A stretch of 61,785 nt of DNA from Variovorax sp. JS1663 (GCF_002157355.1 NZ_LYMK01000044.1:1-61785); one strand, 5' to 3'. Counted from the stretch's first letter, positions 50,944-60,540 are shown. Program-made: numbers and translations. The notes: a model not told the origin generated them from the letters alone.

Positions 50944-52089
50944 ATGCAGCACATCCACATCACCGGCGGCGCGATGACGCCCTTCGGACGCCACCCCGGC
51001 GTCCTGGCACCCGAGCTGGCGCAGCAGGCCATCCTGAAGGCGATGGACGATGCCGGCGTCTCGAAGGACGAGATCCAGGCCATCTACTGCGCCAACGTGC
51101 TCGGCGGCATGATCCTCGGGCAGCTGATCGTCCGCGACCTCGGCTTCAAGGGCATCCCGGTCTACAACGTCGAGAACGCATGCGCCAGCGGCGCGACCGG
51201 CGTGCACCTGGCGCGCCATGCCCTGCTGGCGCAGCAGTACGACACGGTGCTGGTCTTCGGCATCGAGCAGCTCACGGCGCTGGGCGGCGGCACCATTCCG
51301 CTGCAGCGCAACGACCACAAGACCGAGCTCTATGCCAAGGCCGGCATGGTGCTGCCGGCCGTGTACGCGATGCGCGGCACGCGCTTCCTGCACGAGCGCG
51401 GCGCGTCGCCCGCCGACCTGGCCGCCGTCGCGGTGAAGAACCGCCGCAACGGCTCGCTCAACGAGTACGCGCAGCAGCGCACCGAGACCACGGTCGAGGA
51501 GGTGCTGGCCTCGCGCATGATCGCCGACCCGCTGACCCTGCTGCAATGCTGCCCCTCGCAGGTGGACGGCGCGGCGGCCGTGGTGCTGAGCACGCGGCCC
51601 GGCAGGAAGCAGAAGCCGGTCAAGGTGCTGTCCTCGGTCGTCGTCTCGGGCATCCGCGAGGAGGCCGATGACGACATCCTCGACGCCGAGATCACCGCGC
51701 GCGCCGCCCGCCAGGCCTACGAGCAGGCCGGCCTCGGCCCGCACGACGTGGACGTGGTGGAGCTGCACGACGCCTTCACCATCGCCGAGCTGCTGTACTA
51801 CGAGGCCCTGGGCCTGGCGCCGCGCGGCGAGGCGGTGTCGCTGATGCGCTCCGGCGCGACGCAGCTGGGTGGCCGCGTGCCGGTCAACCCGAGCGGCGGC
51901 CTGCTCGCCAAGGGCCACCCGCTGGGCGCCACCGGCGTGGCGCAGATGGTCGAGCTGATGTGGCACCTGCAGGGCCGTGCCGGCACGCGCCAGGTGGCGG
52001 ATGCACGCATCGGCCTGGCCCAGTGCACCGGCGGCGGCATCGCCGGCGTGGACCACGCGGCCTCCTCCGTTCACCTGCTGGGAGTCTGA
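50944..52089 (+). CDS. SCP2-type thiolase
   Basis: 381 residues. Cleaves or forms beta-ketoacyl-CoA. Nucleophile C80 in NACASGATG; the His-containing ELHDAFT; GHPLGATG; and CTGGG near the C-terminus. It belongs to the lipid-transfer/SCP2 branch that works with DUF35 partners. 22 bp after the OB-fold gene and 2 bp before the dehydrogenase ATG. Confidence 0.9.
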   Translation: MQHIHITGGAMTPFGRHPGVLAPELAQQAILKAMDDAGVSKDEIQAIYCANVLGGMILGQLIVRDLGFKGIPVYNVENACASGATGVHLARHALLAQQYDTVLVFGIEQLTALGGGTIPLQRNDHKTELYAKAGMVLPAVYAMRGTRFLHERGASPADLAAVAVKNRRNGSLNEYAQQRTETTVEEVLASRMIADPLTLLQCCPSQVDGAAAVVLSTRPGRKQKPVKVLSSVVVSGIREEADDDILDAEITARAARQAYEQAGLGPHDVDVVELHDAFTIAELLYYEALGLAPRGEAVSLMRSGATQLGGRVPVNPSGGLLAKGHPLGATGVAQMVELMWHLQGRAGTRQVADARIGLAQCTGGGIAGVDHAASSVHLLGV

Positions 52090-52091
52090 CC

Positions 52092-52856
52092 ATGGCTGCT
52101 GCACGTTTCGAAGCCGGCCAGGTGGCCGTGGTGACCGGCGCCGCCCGCGGCATCGGCCTGGGCATCGCCCGGCGGCTGGCGCAGGAAGGGCTGACGGTGG
52201 CGCTGCTGGACCGCGACGGCGCGGCGCTGCAGGACGCGCTCGCCTCGCTGACCCGCGAGGACCTCCGTGCCATCGGCGTGACCGTCGACCTCACCGACTC
52301 GTCGGCGGTGAACGAGGCGATGGCCGAGGTCATTGCGAAGGCCGGCCGCATCGACCACCTCGTCAACAATGCCGGCGCCGTGCGCGACATGCGCTTCCTC
52401 ACGATGCGCGACGAGGACTGGGACCTGGTCATCGACACCAACCTGCGCTCCCAGTTCCTGTGCTGCCGCGCGGTGCTGCCCGGCATGATCGAGCGCGGCC
52501 ACGGGCGCATCGTGAACATCTCCTCGCGCGCCTGGCTGGGCGGCTTCGGCCAGGCCAACTATTCGGCCGCCAAGGGCGGGGTGGTGAGCCTCACGCGCTC
52601 GCTGGCGATCGAGTTCGCCGCCAAGGGCGTGACGGTGAATGCCATCGCCCCCGGCATCGTGGACACGCCGCTGTTCCGCGACTTCGCGCCCGAGGTGCAG
52701 TCGCGGCTGCAGGCATCGGTGCCGGTGAAGCGCATCGGCACCGCGGAGGACATCGCCAACGCGGTGGTGTTCTTCCTCGATCCGCTGTCGTCCTACGTGA
52801 CGGGCCAGACGCTCTACGTGTGCGGCGGCCGCAGCCTCTCGTCCCCCAGCGTCTGA
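52092..52856 (+). CDS. Short-chain dehydrogenase/reductase
   Basis: 254 residues, classical SDR: TGAARGIG (15-22) for NAD(P), NNAG (92-95), N117, catalytic S144, Y157 and K161 (YSAAK). FabG-like; would oxidise a 3-hydroxyacyl-CoA or related alcohol for the thiolase. ATG 2 bp after the thiolase stop, so co-translated. Confidence 0.92.
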   Translation: MAAARFEAGQVAVVTGAARGIGLGIARRLAQEGLTVALLDRDGAALQDALASLTREDLRAIGVTVDLTDSSAVNEAMAEVIAKAGRIDHLVNNAGAVRDMRFLTMRDEDWDLVIDTNLRSQFLCCRAVLPGMIERGHGRIVNISSRAWLGGFGQANYSAAKGGVVSLTRSLAIEFAAKGVTVNAIAPGIVDTPLFRDFAPEVQSRLQASVPVKRIGTAEDIANAVVFFLDPLSSYVTGQTLYVCGGRSLSSPSV

Positions 52857-52869
52857 GGAGGGCCGTGCC

Positions 52870-53673
52870 ATGACCGTCCGATTCGAGACCCGGGGCCCGG
52901 TGGCCATCCTCACCATCGACCGGCCCGACGCGCTCAACGCGCTGAGCGTGGAGGCGCTGCGCGCGCTGCGCGCGCACCTCGTCGAGCTGCGTGATCGCAG
53001 CGACCTGCGCGCCGCGGTCCTCACCGGCGCCGGCGAGCGCGCCTTCTGCGCCGGCGCGGACCTCAAGGGCACACAGACCTCGCCCGCGAGCTACCCGGAG
53101 GCCGTCTTCGAGGGCACCGAGCGCTCCGCCGACCTGGGCCTCTACATTCGCCTGATGGACCTGACGGACCTGTGCGTGTGGAAGCCCGTCATCGCGGCGG
53201 TGAACGGCCACTGCCTCGGCGCCGGCCTCGAGATCGCGCTGCAATGCGACCTGCGCATCGCGTCCTCCGGCGCCAGCTTCGGCCTGCCGGAAGCGAAGGT
53301 GGGCTCGATCCCCGCTGTGTCGGGCCTGCACCGGCTGCTGAAGGCCGTGCCCTCGGCCCACGCCATGCAGATGGCCCTGACCGGCGAGCGCATCGCCGCG
53401 GCCGAGGCCCATCGCATCGGCCTGGTCACCGAGGTGGTCGAGCCGCAAGCCCTGATGGACCGCGCCCTCGCCCTGGCCAGCACCGTGGCGGCCAACGCGC
53501 CGCTGGCCGTGCAGGCCATCAAGAAACTCTCGCGCCAGACCCAGCACCTGAGCGAGGCCGATGCCCAGCAGCTCACCGAGCTCTACTGGGGCGTGCTGCG
53601 CGATACCGAAGACCGCCTGGAAGGCCGCAAGGCCTTCGCAGAGAAACGGCCGCCGGCCTACGCCGGCCGCTGA
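52870..53673 (+). CDS. Enoyl-CoA hydratase
   Basis: 267-residue crotonase. Oxyanion segments FCAGADLKG and HCLGAGLE; the two catalytic glutamates are E121 and E141 (GLPEAKVG), spaced as in rat hydratase (E144 and E164). It hydrates the enoyl-CoA before the dehydrogenase step. Together with the two genes upstream it can carry out a beta-oxidation-like sequence. Confidence 0.93.
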   Translation: MTVRFETRGPVAILTIDRPDALNALSVEALRALRAHLVELRDRSDLRAAVLTGAGERAFCAGADLKGTQTSPASYPEAVFEGTERSADLGLYIRLMDLTDLCVWKPVIAAVNGHCLGAGLEIALQCDLRIASSGASFGLPEAKVGSIPAVSGLHRLLKAVPSAHAMQMALTGERIAAAEAHRIGLVTEVVEPQALMDRALALASTVAANAPLAVQAIKKLSRQTQHLSEADAQQLTELYWGVLRDTEDRLEGRKAFAEKRPPAYAGR

Positions 53674-53701
53674 AGCCATCCCGACTTCCAAGGAGACAAG
53701 C

Positions 53702-54691
53702 ATGAACACCCGCCCCACCCGCCGCCATGCGCTGCTCGCGCTGGCCGCCTCGATGGCCACGATGGCCCTCCCGGCCGCGGCGCAAGCCGAGTTCCCGAAG
53801 GGCAAGCCCATCACGCTGATCGTGCCCTTCGCCCCCGGCGGCGGCAACGACATCCTGGCCCGCGCGATCGCGCCGCGCATGAGCCAGCTGCTGGGCCAGA
53901 CCATCGTCATCGACAACCGGCCCGGCGCCGGCGGCAACCTCGGCACCGAGATGGTCGCGCGCGCCGCGCCCGACGGCTACACCATCGTCATCGCCTCCAG
54001 CCAGGTGACGATGAACCCCTTCCTCGACATGAAGGTGCCCTTCCGCATCGAGCGCGACTTCGAGCCGGTGGGCCTGCTGGCCTCGGTGCCGATCGTGCTG
54101 GTCGCCAACATGCAGGAGCCGTACAGGGGCCTGCCCGAGTTCATCGCCTACGCGAAGGCCAACCCGGGCAAGCTGAGCTACAGCAGCCCCGGCAACGGCA
54201 CGCCGCAGCACCTGGCCGGCGAGGTCTTCGCCAAGCTCAACAAGACGGAGATGCTGCACGTGCCCTACCGCGGCACCGGCCCGTCGATCACCGACCTGAT
54301 CGCGGGCCAGGTGCAGGTGTCCTTCGCGACCTATGCCTCCGTGGCGCAGCACATCCAGGCCGGCAAGCTGCGCGCGCTCGGCGTGGCGGGCCAGAAACGC
54401 ACCGCGCTCATGCCGGAGCTGCCCACCTTCGGCGATGCCGGCATGACGAACTACGACGCCGGCCTCTGGTACAGCCTGCTGGCGCCGGCGAAGACGCCCG
54501 CGGCGGTGGTGAACAGGCTCAACGAGGCGATGGTGGGCGCGCTGAAGGACCCCGCGGTGGCCAGGCAGATCGCGGCCCAGGGTTTCGAGACGCAGAGCTC
54601 GACGCCGGCCGAGCTCAAGGACTACATCGGCAAGGAGCTCAAGCGCTGGGAACGGGTCATCCACGACAACCGTATCAAGGTGGCGTTGTGA
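53702..54691 (+). CDS. Bug-family (TctC) periplasmic solute-binding protein
   Basis: 329 residues with a Tat-like or Sec signal (RRHALLALAAS, cleavage about after AQA at 29). The mature part has the Bug blocks VPFAPGGGNDILAR and VIDNRPGAGGNLGTE and GTPQHLAGEVFAK. Bug proteins are numerous in Comamonadaceae and usually bind carboxylates; here the ligand is probably the compound the CoA-transferase and beta-oxidation genes degrade. No TctAB transporter is adjacent. Confidence 0.93.
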   Translation: MNTRPTRRHALLALAASMATMALPAAAQAEFPKGKPITLIVPFAPGGGNDILARAIAPRMSQLLGQTIVIDNRPGAGGNLGTEMVARAAPDGYTIVIASSQVTMNPFLDMKVPFRIERDFEPVGLLASVPIVLVANMQEPYRGLPEFIAYAKANPGKLSYSSPGNGTPQHLAGEVFAKLNKTEMLHVPYRGTGPSITDLIAGQVQVSFATYASVAQHIQAGKLRALGVAGQKRTALMPELPTFGDAGMTNYDAGLWYSLLAPAKTPAAVVNRLNEAMVGALKDPAVARQIAAQGFETQSSTPAELKDYIGKELKRWERVIHDNRIKVAL

Positions 54692-55926
54692 GCGCCCCAG
54701 CCACGCTGCGCCACGCGCTCGACGGCCTGACGGTCGTCGACTTCACCCAGATCGGCGCGGGCCCCACCTGCACCATGCTGCTGGCCGACATGGGGGCGCG
54801 GGTGATCAAGATCGAGTCGCCCGAGGGCGAGCTCGGCCGCGGTCTCGGGCCCGGCTGGATCGGCGAAGACGCCGCGCTCTACCACGGCTTCAACCGCAAC
54901 AAGCTGGGCGTGTCGCTCGACCTGAAGTCGCCCGGCGGACTGGCGGTGGCCAGGCGGCTGATCGCCGATGCCGACATCCTGGTCGAGAGCATGCGCCCCG
55001 GCGTGATGGCGCGGCTGGGGCTGGGCTGGGAAGCGCTCGCCGACGCCCATCCGGGCCTCATCTACTGTTCGATCTCGGCCTACGGGCAGGCAGGCCCCTA
55101 CGCCGACCGCGCCGGCGTCGACGGCATCGTGCAGGCCGACTCGGGCCTCATGAGCCTGATCGGGCTCGAAGGCGGCGAGCCCTGCAAGGTGCAGGCGCCC
55201 ATCGTCGACGTGATGACCGGCTACGTGGCGGTGATGGCCGTGCTCGCCAGGCTCGCGCAGCGCGCGCGGGACGGGCGCGGCGGCCCGCTCGACGTGAGCC
55301 TGCTGAACGCCGCGCTGGCGCTGCAGCAGTCCTCCCTCACCAGCTACTTCGCCGACGGCGAGCTGCCGGTGCGCGCGGGCAGCGCGGCGCCCTATTCGGC
55401 GCCGAACCAGGCCTTCGAGACGAGGGACGGCTGGCTGATGATCGCCGCCTACATGCCCGAGCGCTGGACCAAACTGTGCGCACTGCTGGGCCTGCCGCAG
55501 CTCGCGACCGATCCGCGCTTTGCCACCTCGCCCCTGCGGGTCGCCAACCGGCAGGCCATGGTCGAGATTTTGACGGCCGTGCTGAAGACCCGGACCACCG
55601 AGGAATGGCTGCCGCTGCTGCGCGCGAGCGACATCCTGTGCGCCCGCGTCGCGACCTACGAAGACCTGGCACGGCATCCGCAGCTCGGGGTCAACGGCAT
55701 GCTGGTGCAGGCCGCGCATCCGGTGCATGGCGCGATCCGCATGCCGGGCTTTCCGGTCGACAGCGCCGAGGCCAATGCGCTGCCGCACAGGGCTGCGCCT
55801 GCGTGCGGCGAGCACACGTGGCAGGTGCTGCGCGAATCGGGCCTCGACGATGCGCAGATCGCCGCGTTGTCGGACGCCGGCGCCATTCGGTGCGCCGAGG
55901 CGGTGCCTCAAGCCGCCTTGAGCTGA
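54688..55926 (+). CDS. Class III (CaiB/BaiF-type) CoA-transferase
   Basis: 412 residues, begins at GTG overlapping the Bug stop (GTGA). Features: DFTQIGAGPTCTMLLADMGARVIKIE (in parts), FNRNKLGVSLDLKS, and VDVMTG with the likely catalytic D174. Transfers CoA between acyl donors and a carboxylate, activating the substrate without ATP. Its last 19 bp overlap the convergent molybdenum hydroxylase gene. Confidence 0.92.
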   Translation: MSAPATLRHALDGLTVVDFTQIGAGPTCTMLLADMGARVIKIESPEGELGRGLGPGWIGEDAALYHGFNRNKLGVSLDLKSPGGLAVARRLIADADILVESMRPGVMARLGLGWEALADAHPGLIYCSISAYGQAGPYADRAGVDGIVQADSGLMSLIGLEGGEPCKVQAPIVDVMTGYVAVMAVLARLAQRARDGRGGPLDVSLLNAALALQQSSLTSYFADGELPVRAGSAAPYSAPNQAFETRDGWLMIAAYMPERWTKLCALLGLPQLATDPRFATSPLRVANRQAMVEILTAVLKTRTTEEWLPLLRASDILCARVATYEDLARHPQLGVNGMLVQAAHPVHGAIRMPGFPVDSAEANALPHRAAPACGEHTWQVLRESGLDDAQIAALSDAGAIRCAEAVPQAALS

Positions 55927-58058
55927 TCGCTCGGGACGGGATAGGTGCGAAAGCGCCTGCCCGTCGCCGCGTAGACCGCGTTCATCACCGACGGGCAGAC
56001 CAGCGCCGTGCCGATCTCGCCGACACCGCCCGGCGGCTGGCTGCTCTGGAGCCGGTGGATCTCGATCACCGGCATCTCGTGCATGCGCAGCGGCTGGTAG
56101 TCGTGGAAGTTGCTCTGCACCACCCGCCCGCGTTCGAAGCTCAGGGTGCCGTACAGCACGGCGCTCAGACCGTAGACGAGGCCGCTCTGGATCTGCGCCT
56201 CGACGCCATCGGGATGCACCGCCAGCCCGCAGTCCAGCGCGCACACCATGCGATCGATGCCGAGGCTGCCGTCCGGCGCTACCGTCACCTCCGTGACCAG
56301 CGCCGCGCAACTGCCCCACGCGTCGACGATCGCGACGCCCCGGCCGCGCCGCGCGGGCATCGGCGTGCCCCAGCCCACCCTGGACGCGGCCAGCTGCAGC
56401 ATCGCCAGCGCCCGCGGGTTCTTCGAGAGCATCCGAGAGCGGAAGGCCACGGGATCGACGCGGGCCATCGCGGCAAGCTCGTCGATGAAGCATTCGTTCG
56501 GGAAGGCATGGTGGGTCGGCCCCACGCCGCGCCAGTTGCCGGTGAGCAGGCCGGCGGGCGGCTCGTGCCGCACGAACTCGACGTACTTGTTCGGCACCTC
56601 GTAGGGCGTCTCGGCCGTGTGCACCGCATCCGCATCCTGCCCGTGGATGAGCCAGGCCGGCGCATAGCGCGACATGACCGAAGAGCCCGCGACGCGGTGG
56701 CTGAAGGCCACCAGCCGCCCCTTCGCATCGAGGGCGGCGGACAGTTCGTCGCGGAAGTACGGGCGGTAGGCGTCGTGCTGGATGTCCTGCTCCCGGCTGT
56801 AGATCACCTTCAGCGGAAAGTCCACCTGCTTCGCGAACCGCGCCGCGATCTCCGCATAGTCGGCGTCCAGCTTGCGGCCGAAGCCGCCGCCGATCAGGTG
56901 GTTGTGCACCGTCACCTGGGCGGGCGCCAGGCCGACCACGCCAGCCACCAGCGACTGGACGCGCGCGGGCGCCTGCGTGCCCAGCCACACCTCGCACGCA
57001 TCCTGGCGAAGGTGGATCGTGCAGTTGAGCGGCTCCATCGCCGTGTGCGCGAGCGGCGGCGATTCGTAGACCGCGCGATGGCGCCGCGCCGCGGCCGCGC
57101 TCGCCCGGGTGACGCTGCCTTGGTCGAGGATGACCTGGCCCTTGCCCCTCAAAGCGTCGGCGAGCTGCCCGCGCCAGACCTGGCTGGAGAAAGTGGCCGA
57201 GGGCCCCTCGTCCCACTGGATGCGCACGGCCGCCAATCCCTTCTGTGCGGCGCCATAGTGGTCCGCCACCACGGCCACCGCCGTCTCGGTGACGAGCACG
57301 CGCCGCACACCCGCAACGGCCAGGGTCTTCGAACTGTCCACCGCGCCCAGCCTGCCGCCGATGACCGGGCAGATCGCGATCGCCGCGACCTTCATGCCCG
57401 GCAACCGCACGTCGATGCCGAACTGCGCGCTGCCGTCGACCTTGGCCGCGGTGTCGACTCGCGGCACGGCGCCGCCCACCAGGCGGAAGGCCGCGGGATC
57501 CTTGAGCGGCGCGTTCCCCGGCACGGGCAGCGCCGCCGCGGCGCCGGCGAGCGCGCCGTAGCCGAGGCTGCGGCCGGATGCCGCATGCAGGACCGCGCCG
57601 CGCTCGCAGCGGCACTCGGCCACGGGCACGCCCCAGGTCTGCGCGGCCGCCGTCTGCAGCATCAGCCGCGCGGTCGCGCCCACCTGCCGCAGGCTGCCCC
57701 ATGCGGCCTGGATCGAGGCCGAGCCGCCGGTGGTCTGCAGGCCGTAGAGCGGATGGGCGTAGCGCTCCTCGTCGGCCGGCGCCTGCACCACGCGCACCTG
57801 CGACCAGTCGATCTCCAGTTCCTCGGCGATCAGCATCGGGATCGAGGTGAAGGTGCCCTGGCCCATCTCCACCAGCGCGACGACGATGGTGACCGTTCCG
57901 TCCGGAGCGAGGCGCAGGTAGGCATTGGGCGCGAAGTCCTGGTCCTGCGCGGCGGCCCGCGCGCCGGGGAGATGGAAAGGCAGCAGCAGCGATCCGGCCG
58001 CCGCGGACGCCGAAGCCAGGAAGCCGCGGCGGGACATGATGCCGGGGGCACGCTTCAT
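55908..58058 (-). CDS. Molybdenum hydroxylase large subunit (isoquinoline 1-oxidoreductase beta type)
   Basis: 716 residues with a Tat signal (SRRGFLASASAAAG) directing the folded Mo-enzyme to the periplasm. Typical segments: IGGGFGRKLDADYAE, NWRGVGPTHHAFPNECFIDELA (in parts), and the catalytic Glu in GGVGEIGTA (E681). Oxidises aldehydes or N-heterocycles. The ATG overlaps the [2Fe-2S] subunit stop (ATGA). C-terminus overlaps the CoA-transferase end by 19 bp. Confidence 0.9.
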   Translation of the reverse strand: MKRAPGIMSRRGFLASASAAAGSLLLPFHLPGARAAAQDQDFAPNAYLRLAPDGTVTIVVALVEMGQGTFTSIPMLIAEELEIDWSQVRVVQAPADEERYAHPLYGLQTTGGSASIQAAWGSLRQVGATARLMLQTAAAQTWGVPVAECRCERGAVLHAASGRSLGYGALAGAAAALPVPGNAPLKDPAAFRLVGGAVPRVDTAAKVDGSAQFGIDVRLPGMKVAAIAICPVIGGRLGAVDSSKTLAVAGVRRVLVTETAVAVVADHYGAAQKGLAAVRIQWDEGPSATFSSQVWRGQLADALRGKGQVILDQGSVTRASAAAARRHRAVYESPPLAHTAMEPLNCTIHLRQDACEVWLGTQAPARVQSLVAGVVGLAPAQVTVHNHLIGGGFGRKLDADYAEIAARFAKQVDFPLKVIYSREQDIQHDAYRPYFRDELSAALDAKGRLVAFSHRVAGSSVMSRYAPAWLIHGQDADAVHTAETPYEVPNKYVEFVRHEPPAGLLTGNWRGVGPTHHAFPNECFIDELAAMARVDPVAFRSRMLSKNPRALAMLQLAASRVGWGTPMPARRGRGVAIVDAWGSCAALVTEVTVAPDGSLGIDRMVCALDCGLAVHPDGVEAQIQSGLVYGLSAVLYGTLSFERGRVVQSNFHDYQPLRMHEMPVIEIHRLQSSQPPGGVGEIGTALVCPSVMNAVYAATGRRFRTYPVPSDQLKAA

Positions 58059-58528
58059 GTCTTGTTGCCGGCCAGCTCGCGCGCGGCCTGGTGGATGGCG
58101 GCCTTGATCCGGGCGTAGGTGCCGCAACGGCAGACGTTGCCCGACATCGCCTGGTCGATCTCTGCGTCGGTGGGCCTGGGCCTGATCGCCAGCAGCGCGG
58201 CGGCGGCCATGATCTGCCCCGACTGGCAATAGCCGCACTGCGGCACCTCCAGGCTCGTCCAGGCCCGCTGCAGCTGGCGCCCGATGGGCGTGCGGCCGAT
58301 CGCCTCGATGGTGGTGATCTTCGCCACCCCCAGCGCACCGGCCGGCGTCACGCAGGAGCGCACCGGCTGCCCTTCCACGTGCACGGTGCAGGCGCCGCAC
58401 AGCGCCATGCCGCAGCCGAACTTGGTGCCCGTCAGCCCCAGCAGGTCGCGCAGCACCCACAGCAGCGGCGTGTCCTCGTCCACGTCGACGGTGTGATCGC
58501 CGCCGTTGATGCTCAGTTCGATCTCCAT
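58055..58528 (-). CDS. Molybdenum hydroxylase [2Fe-2S] subunit
   Basis: 157 residues with two [2Fe-2S] sites: plant-type C39, C44, C47, C59 and the alpha-helical site C98, C101, C133, C135 (QCGYCQSG; GNVCRCGTY). Carries electrons from Mo to the cytochrome encoded upstream. Starts 15 bp after that cytochrome gene; coupled to the large subunit. Confidence 0.95.
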   Translation of the reverse strand: MEIELSINGGDHTVDVDEDTPLLWVLRDLLGLTGTKFGCGMALCGACTVHVEGQPVRSCVTPAGALGVAKITTIEAIGRTPIGRQLQRAWTSLEVPQCGYCQSGQIMAAAALLAIRPRPTDAEIDQAMSGNVCRCGTYARIKAAIHQAARELAGNKT

Positions 58529-58543
58529 GATGGATCGGCTCCT

Positions 58544-59158
58544 TCAGTCCCGCGGGCACTCGGCGCCGGTGCGCGCCCACAGCCGGACCAGCGCGTGGAA
58601 TTCCTCCCGGCCGATGGCCGGTGGCTGGCGCTCGCCGGGCATCCAGGCCCACTGCACCAGCGGGTCGTGGTTGATGTGCTCCACGATCGCGCGGGCGTCC
58701 CGCTTGCCGTTCTTCGACTTGTCGACGAAGGCTTCGCACAGCGCCCTGTCGGTCTTCAGCTGTTCCCAGCCCATGCTCCGCGGCGCCATCTGCCAGCGGG
58801 CCGCGCCGGGCACCCGGCCGTCCGGCGAATTGGTCCCCAGGTGGCAGCCGACGCATGGCATGCCCGGCGCGCCCTGGTTGAAATCGCCGCGCACCACCAG
58901 CTGCTGGTGGCGCTGCCGCGTGTCGCCCTGGCGCGGGAACTCGGCCCCGGTGTGGCAGTTCATGCAGCGCGGATGGCGCAGCACCAGCGCGATGCGCTGA
59001 AAGGCCTGGCGCGAGCGCTCTCGGTCGCGCGCCGTCGGCACGGGCCAGGGCTCGGCGTCTCCGCCCACGGGCCCATCCGCCGCCGGCGCCAGCGCAGGGG
59101 CGCACCAGCCCATGGCGACAAGCACCAGCGCACGCACGACCTGTGGTGAACACCTCAT
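58544..59158 (-). CDS. Dihaem c-type cytochrome, electron acceptor subunit
   Basis: 204 residues with a signal peptide (end near APAAD) and two CxxCH sites: C65-C68-H69 (RCMNCH) and C102-C105-H106 (PCVGCH). Such small cytochromes replace the FAD subunit in periplasmic molybdenum hydroxylases and pass electrons to the respiratory chain. It heads the three-gene operon. Start at ATG 59158; an upstream start is possible. Confidence 0.88.
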   Translation of the reverse strand: MRCSPQVVRALVLVAMGWCAPALAPAADGPVGGDAEPWPVPTARDRERSRQAFQRIALVLRHPRCMNCHTGAEFPRQGDTRQRHQQLVVRGDFNQGAPGMPCVGCHLGTNSPDGRVPGAARWQMAPRSMGWEQLKTDRALCEAFVDKSKNGKRDARAIVEHINHDPLVQWAWMPGERQPPAIGREEFHALVRLWARTGAECPRD

Positions 59159-59293
59159 CGAAGTCTTTCGTTGGATTTCGTCTCGCCGGCCAGCGGGGGC
59201 GATGGTCGCCCGCATCGAAGCCCGCCGTCAATGCGGCCCAGACGAAAAAAACGCGAGCCTCGCGCGCAGCGCCGCGGCGCGCCGGTGGTCTTC

Positions 59294-59977
59294 TCAGAAT
59301 CTGTGGAAGTGCGCGAAACCCGACACCGGCTCGCGCGCCGTGTCGAGCCGGTTGGCCGGTGCGCCCGCGTCGGGGTAGCCCATCGCCATGCCGCACACCA
59401 GAATCTCCGATGGCGGGATGGCGAGCTGCGCGCGGACGATCGCGTGGTAGCGCGCGAACGCCTGCTGGGCGCAGGTCGCCAGGCCATGGCCCAGCGCGGC
59501 GAGCATGACGCCGTGCAGGTACATGCCCAGGTCGAGCCAGGGGGCCTGCCCGTCCAGCCCGCGGTCGAGCGTGAAGAACAGCCCCACCGGCGCGCCGAAG
59601 AACTCGTAGTTGCGCCCGTACTGCCGGGCCATGGCCTCGGTGTCGCCCTTGCCGATGCCCAGCAGGCCGTAGAGGTCCTTGCCCACCTTCCTGCGGCGCG
59701 CGAGGTAAGGGTCCTGCCACCGGCTCGGGTAATAGGCGTATTCCTGCGCATGGCCGTCTCCGCCGGCCTCGTGCGCCTCCAGCAGGGCACGGCTGAGCCG
59801 GTCGCGCGCTTCTCCGGCGCAGACGTGCACTTTCCACGGCTGCGTGTTCGAGGCGCTGGGGCTGCGCGCCGCATCGGCCAGCACCGCCTCGACGAGTCGG
59901 TGCTCGACCGGGTCGGGCAGGAAGCCGCGGATGCTGCGGCGGGCATGGAGGGCGGCGAGGACGTCGGGCGTGGACAT
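59294..59977 (-). CDS. Nitroreductase family protein
   Basis: 227 residues, FMN-dependent reductase fold: RRSIRGFLPDPVE, RSPSASNTQPWKVHV, and GLATCAQQAFARYH. ATG at 59977 chosen; upstream 27 bases are weak. Could reduce nitro compounds, quinones or flavin-bound substrates. It is 135 bp from the cytochrome gene and may be unlinked. Confidence 0.88.
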   Translation of the reverse strand: MSTPDVLAALHARRSIRGFLPDPVEHRLVEAVLADAARSPSASNTQPWKVHVCAGEARDRLSRALLEAHEAGGDGHAQEYAYYPSRWQDPYLARRRKVGKDLYGLLGIGKGDTEAMARQYGRNYEFFGAPVGLFFTLDRGLDGQAPWLDLGMYLHGVMLAALGHGLATCAQQAFARYHAIVRAQLAIPPSEILVCGMAMGYPDAGAPANRLDTAREPVSGFAHFHRF

Positions 59978-60070
59978 GCATGGATGATGCCGGCGGCGCA
60001 CCATCCTGCAACCGAGATTCGGGCCGCGATCGCTTGAGCAAAGCGCAAGCGAGCCGCTGGCCCGCGCGCC

Positions 60071-60529
60071 CTACTTCTTGATCTCCAGCTTGTAGACCCG
60101 CTCGGTGCCCACCGAATCCGAGCGCACCGCGTAGTAGCCGTCGGTGGTCTGCAGGATGAAGCGGCACCACTCCTCGGTCGGCACGCCGCGCCATTCGATG
60201 AACACGCAGTAGCGCCCGTCGTCCGAGATGTGCCACTTGCCGGGCGCCGTGGTGGGCCGGCCCGAGGCGCCGACCGCGCCGGCGCCGCGGTTGTCCGAGG
60301 ACACCACGAAGCTGCCGCCCGCGTCGTTGCTCCAGTGGTGCACGTTCCCGCGCCCGCTGGTCCGGCTCATCTTGGCGCCGGTCAGCAAGGCGGTGGCCTC
60401 GTCCTTCGACAGCTTCCTGGGGCTCTTCGATTCCAGGTCGCGCAGCACCATGTCCTGCGCGTAGGCTGCCGGCAGGGCGACGCCCAGCAGGACCGCCAGC
60501 AGGGGAATCCATCGTCTCGACAGCCGCAT
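60071..60529 (-). CDS. Secreted DUF995-like protein
   Basis: 152 residues with a signal peptide ending AAYAQ (residue 25). The mature part contains LSKDEATALLTGAKMSR, FVVSSDNRG, APGKWHISDDGRYCVFIEWRG (in parts) and EEWCRFILQTTDGYYA, with two cysteines likely bonded. Resembles DUF995 proteins of unknown function. GGAGCGTCGAT precedes the ATG. Confidence 0.72.
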   Translation of the reverse strand: MRLSRRWIPLLAVLLGVALPAAYAQDMVLRDLESKSPRKLSKDEATALLTGAKMSRTSGRGNVHHWSNDAGGSFVVSSDNRGAGAVGASGRPTTAPGKWHISDDGRYCVFIEWRGVPTEEWCRFILQTTDGYYAVRSDSVGTERVYKLEIKK

Positions 60530-60540
60530 ATCGACGCTCC

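Noticed and set aside
54622..58338. Very long minus-strand frame (about 1238 codons) through the CoA-transferase and Mo-hydroxylase region
   Set aside because: Shadow frame; its second half is out of phase with the real hydroxylase and its first part shows no family features.
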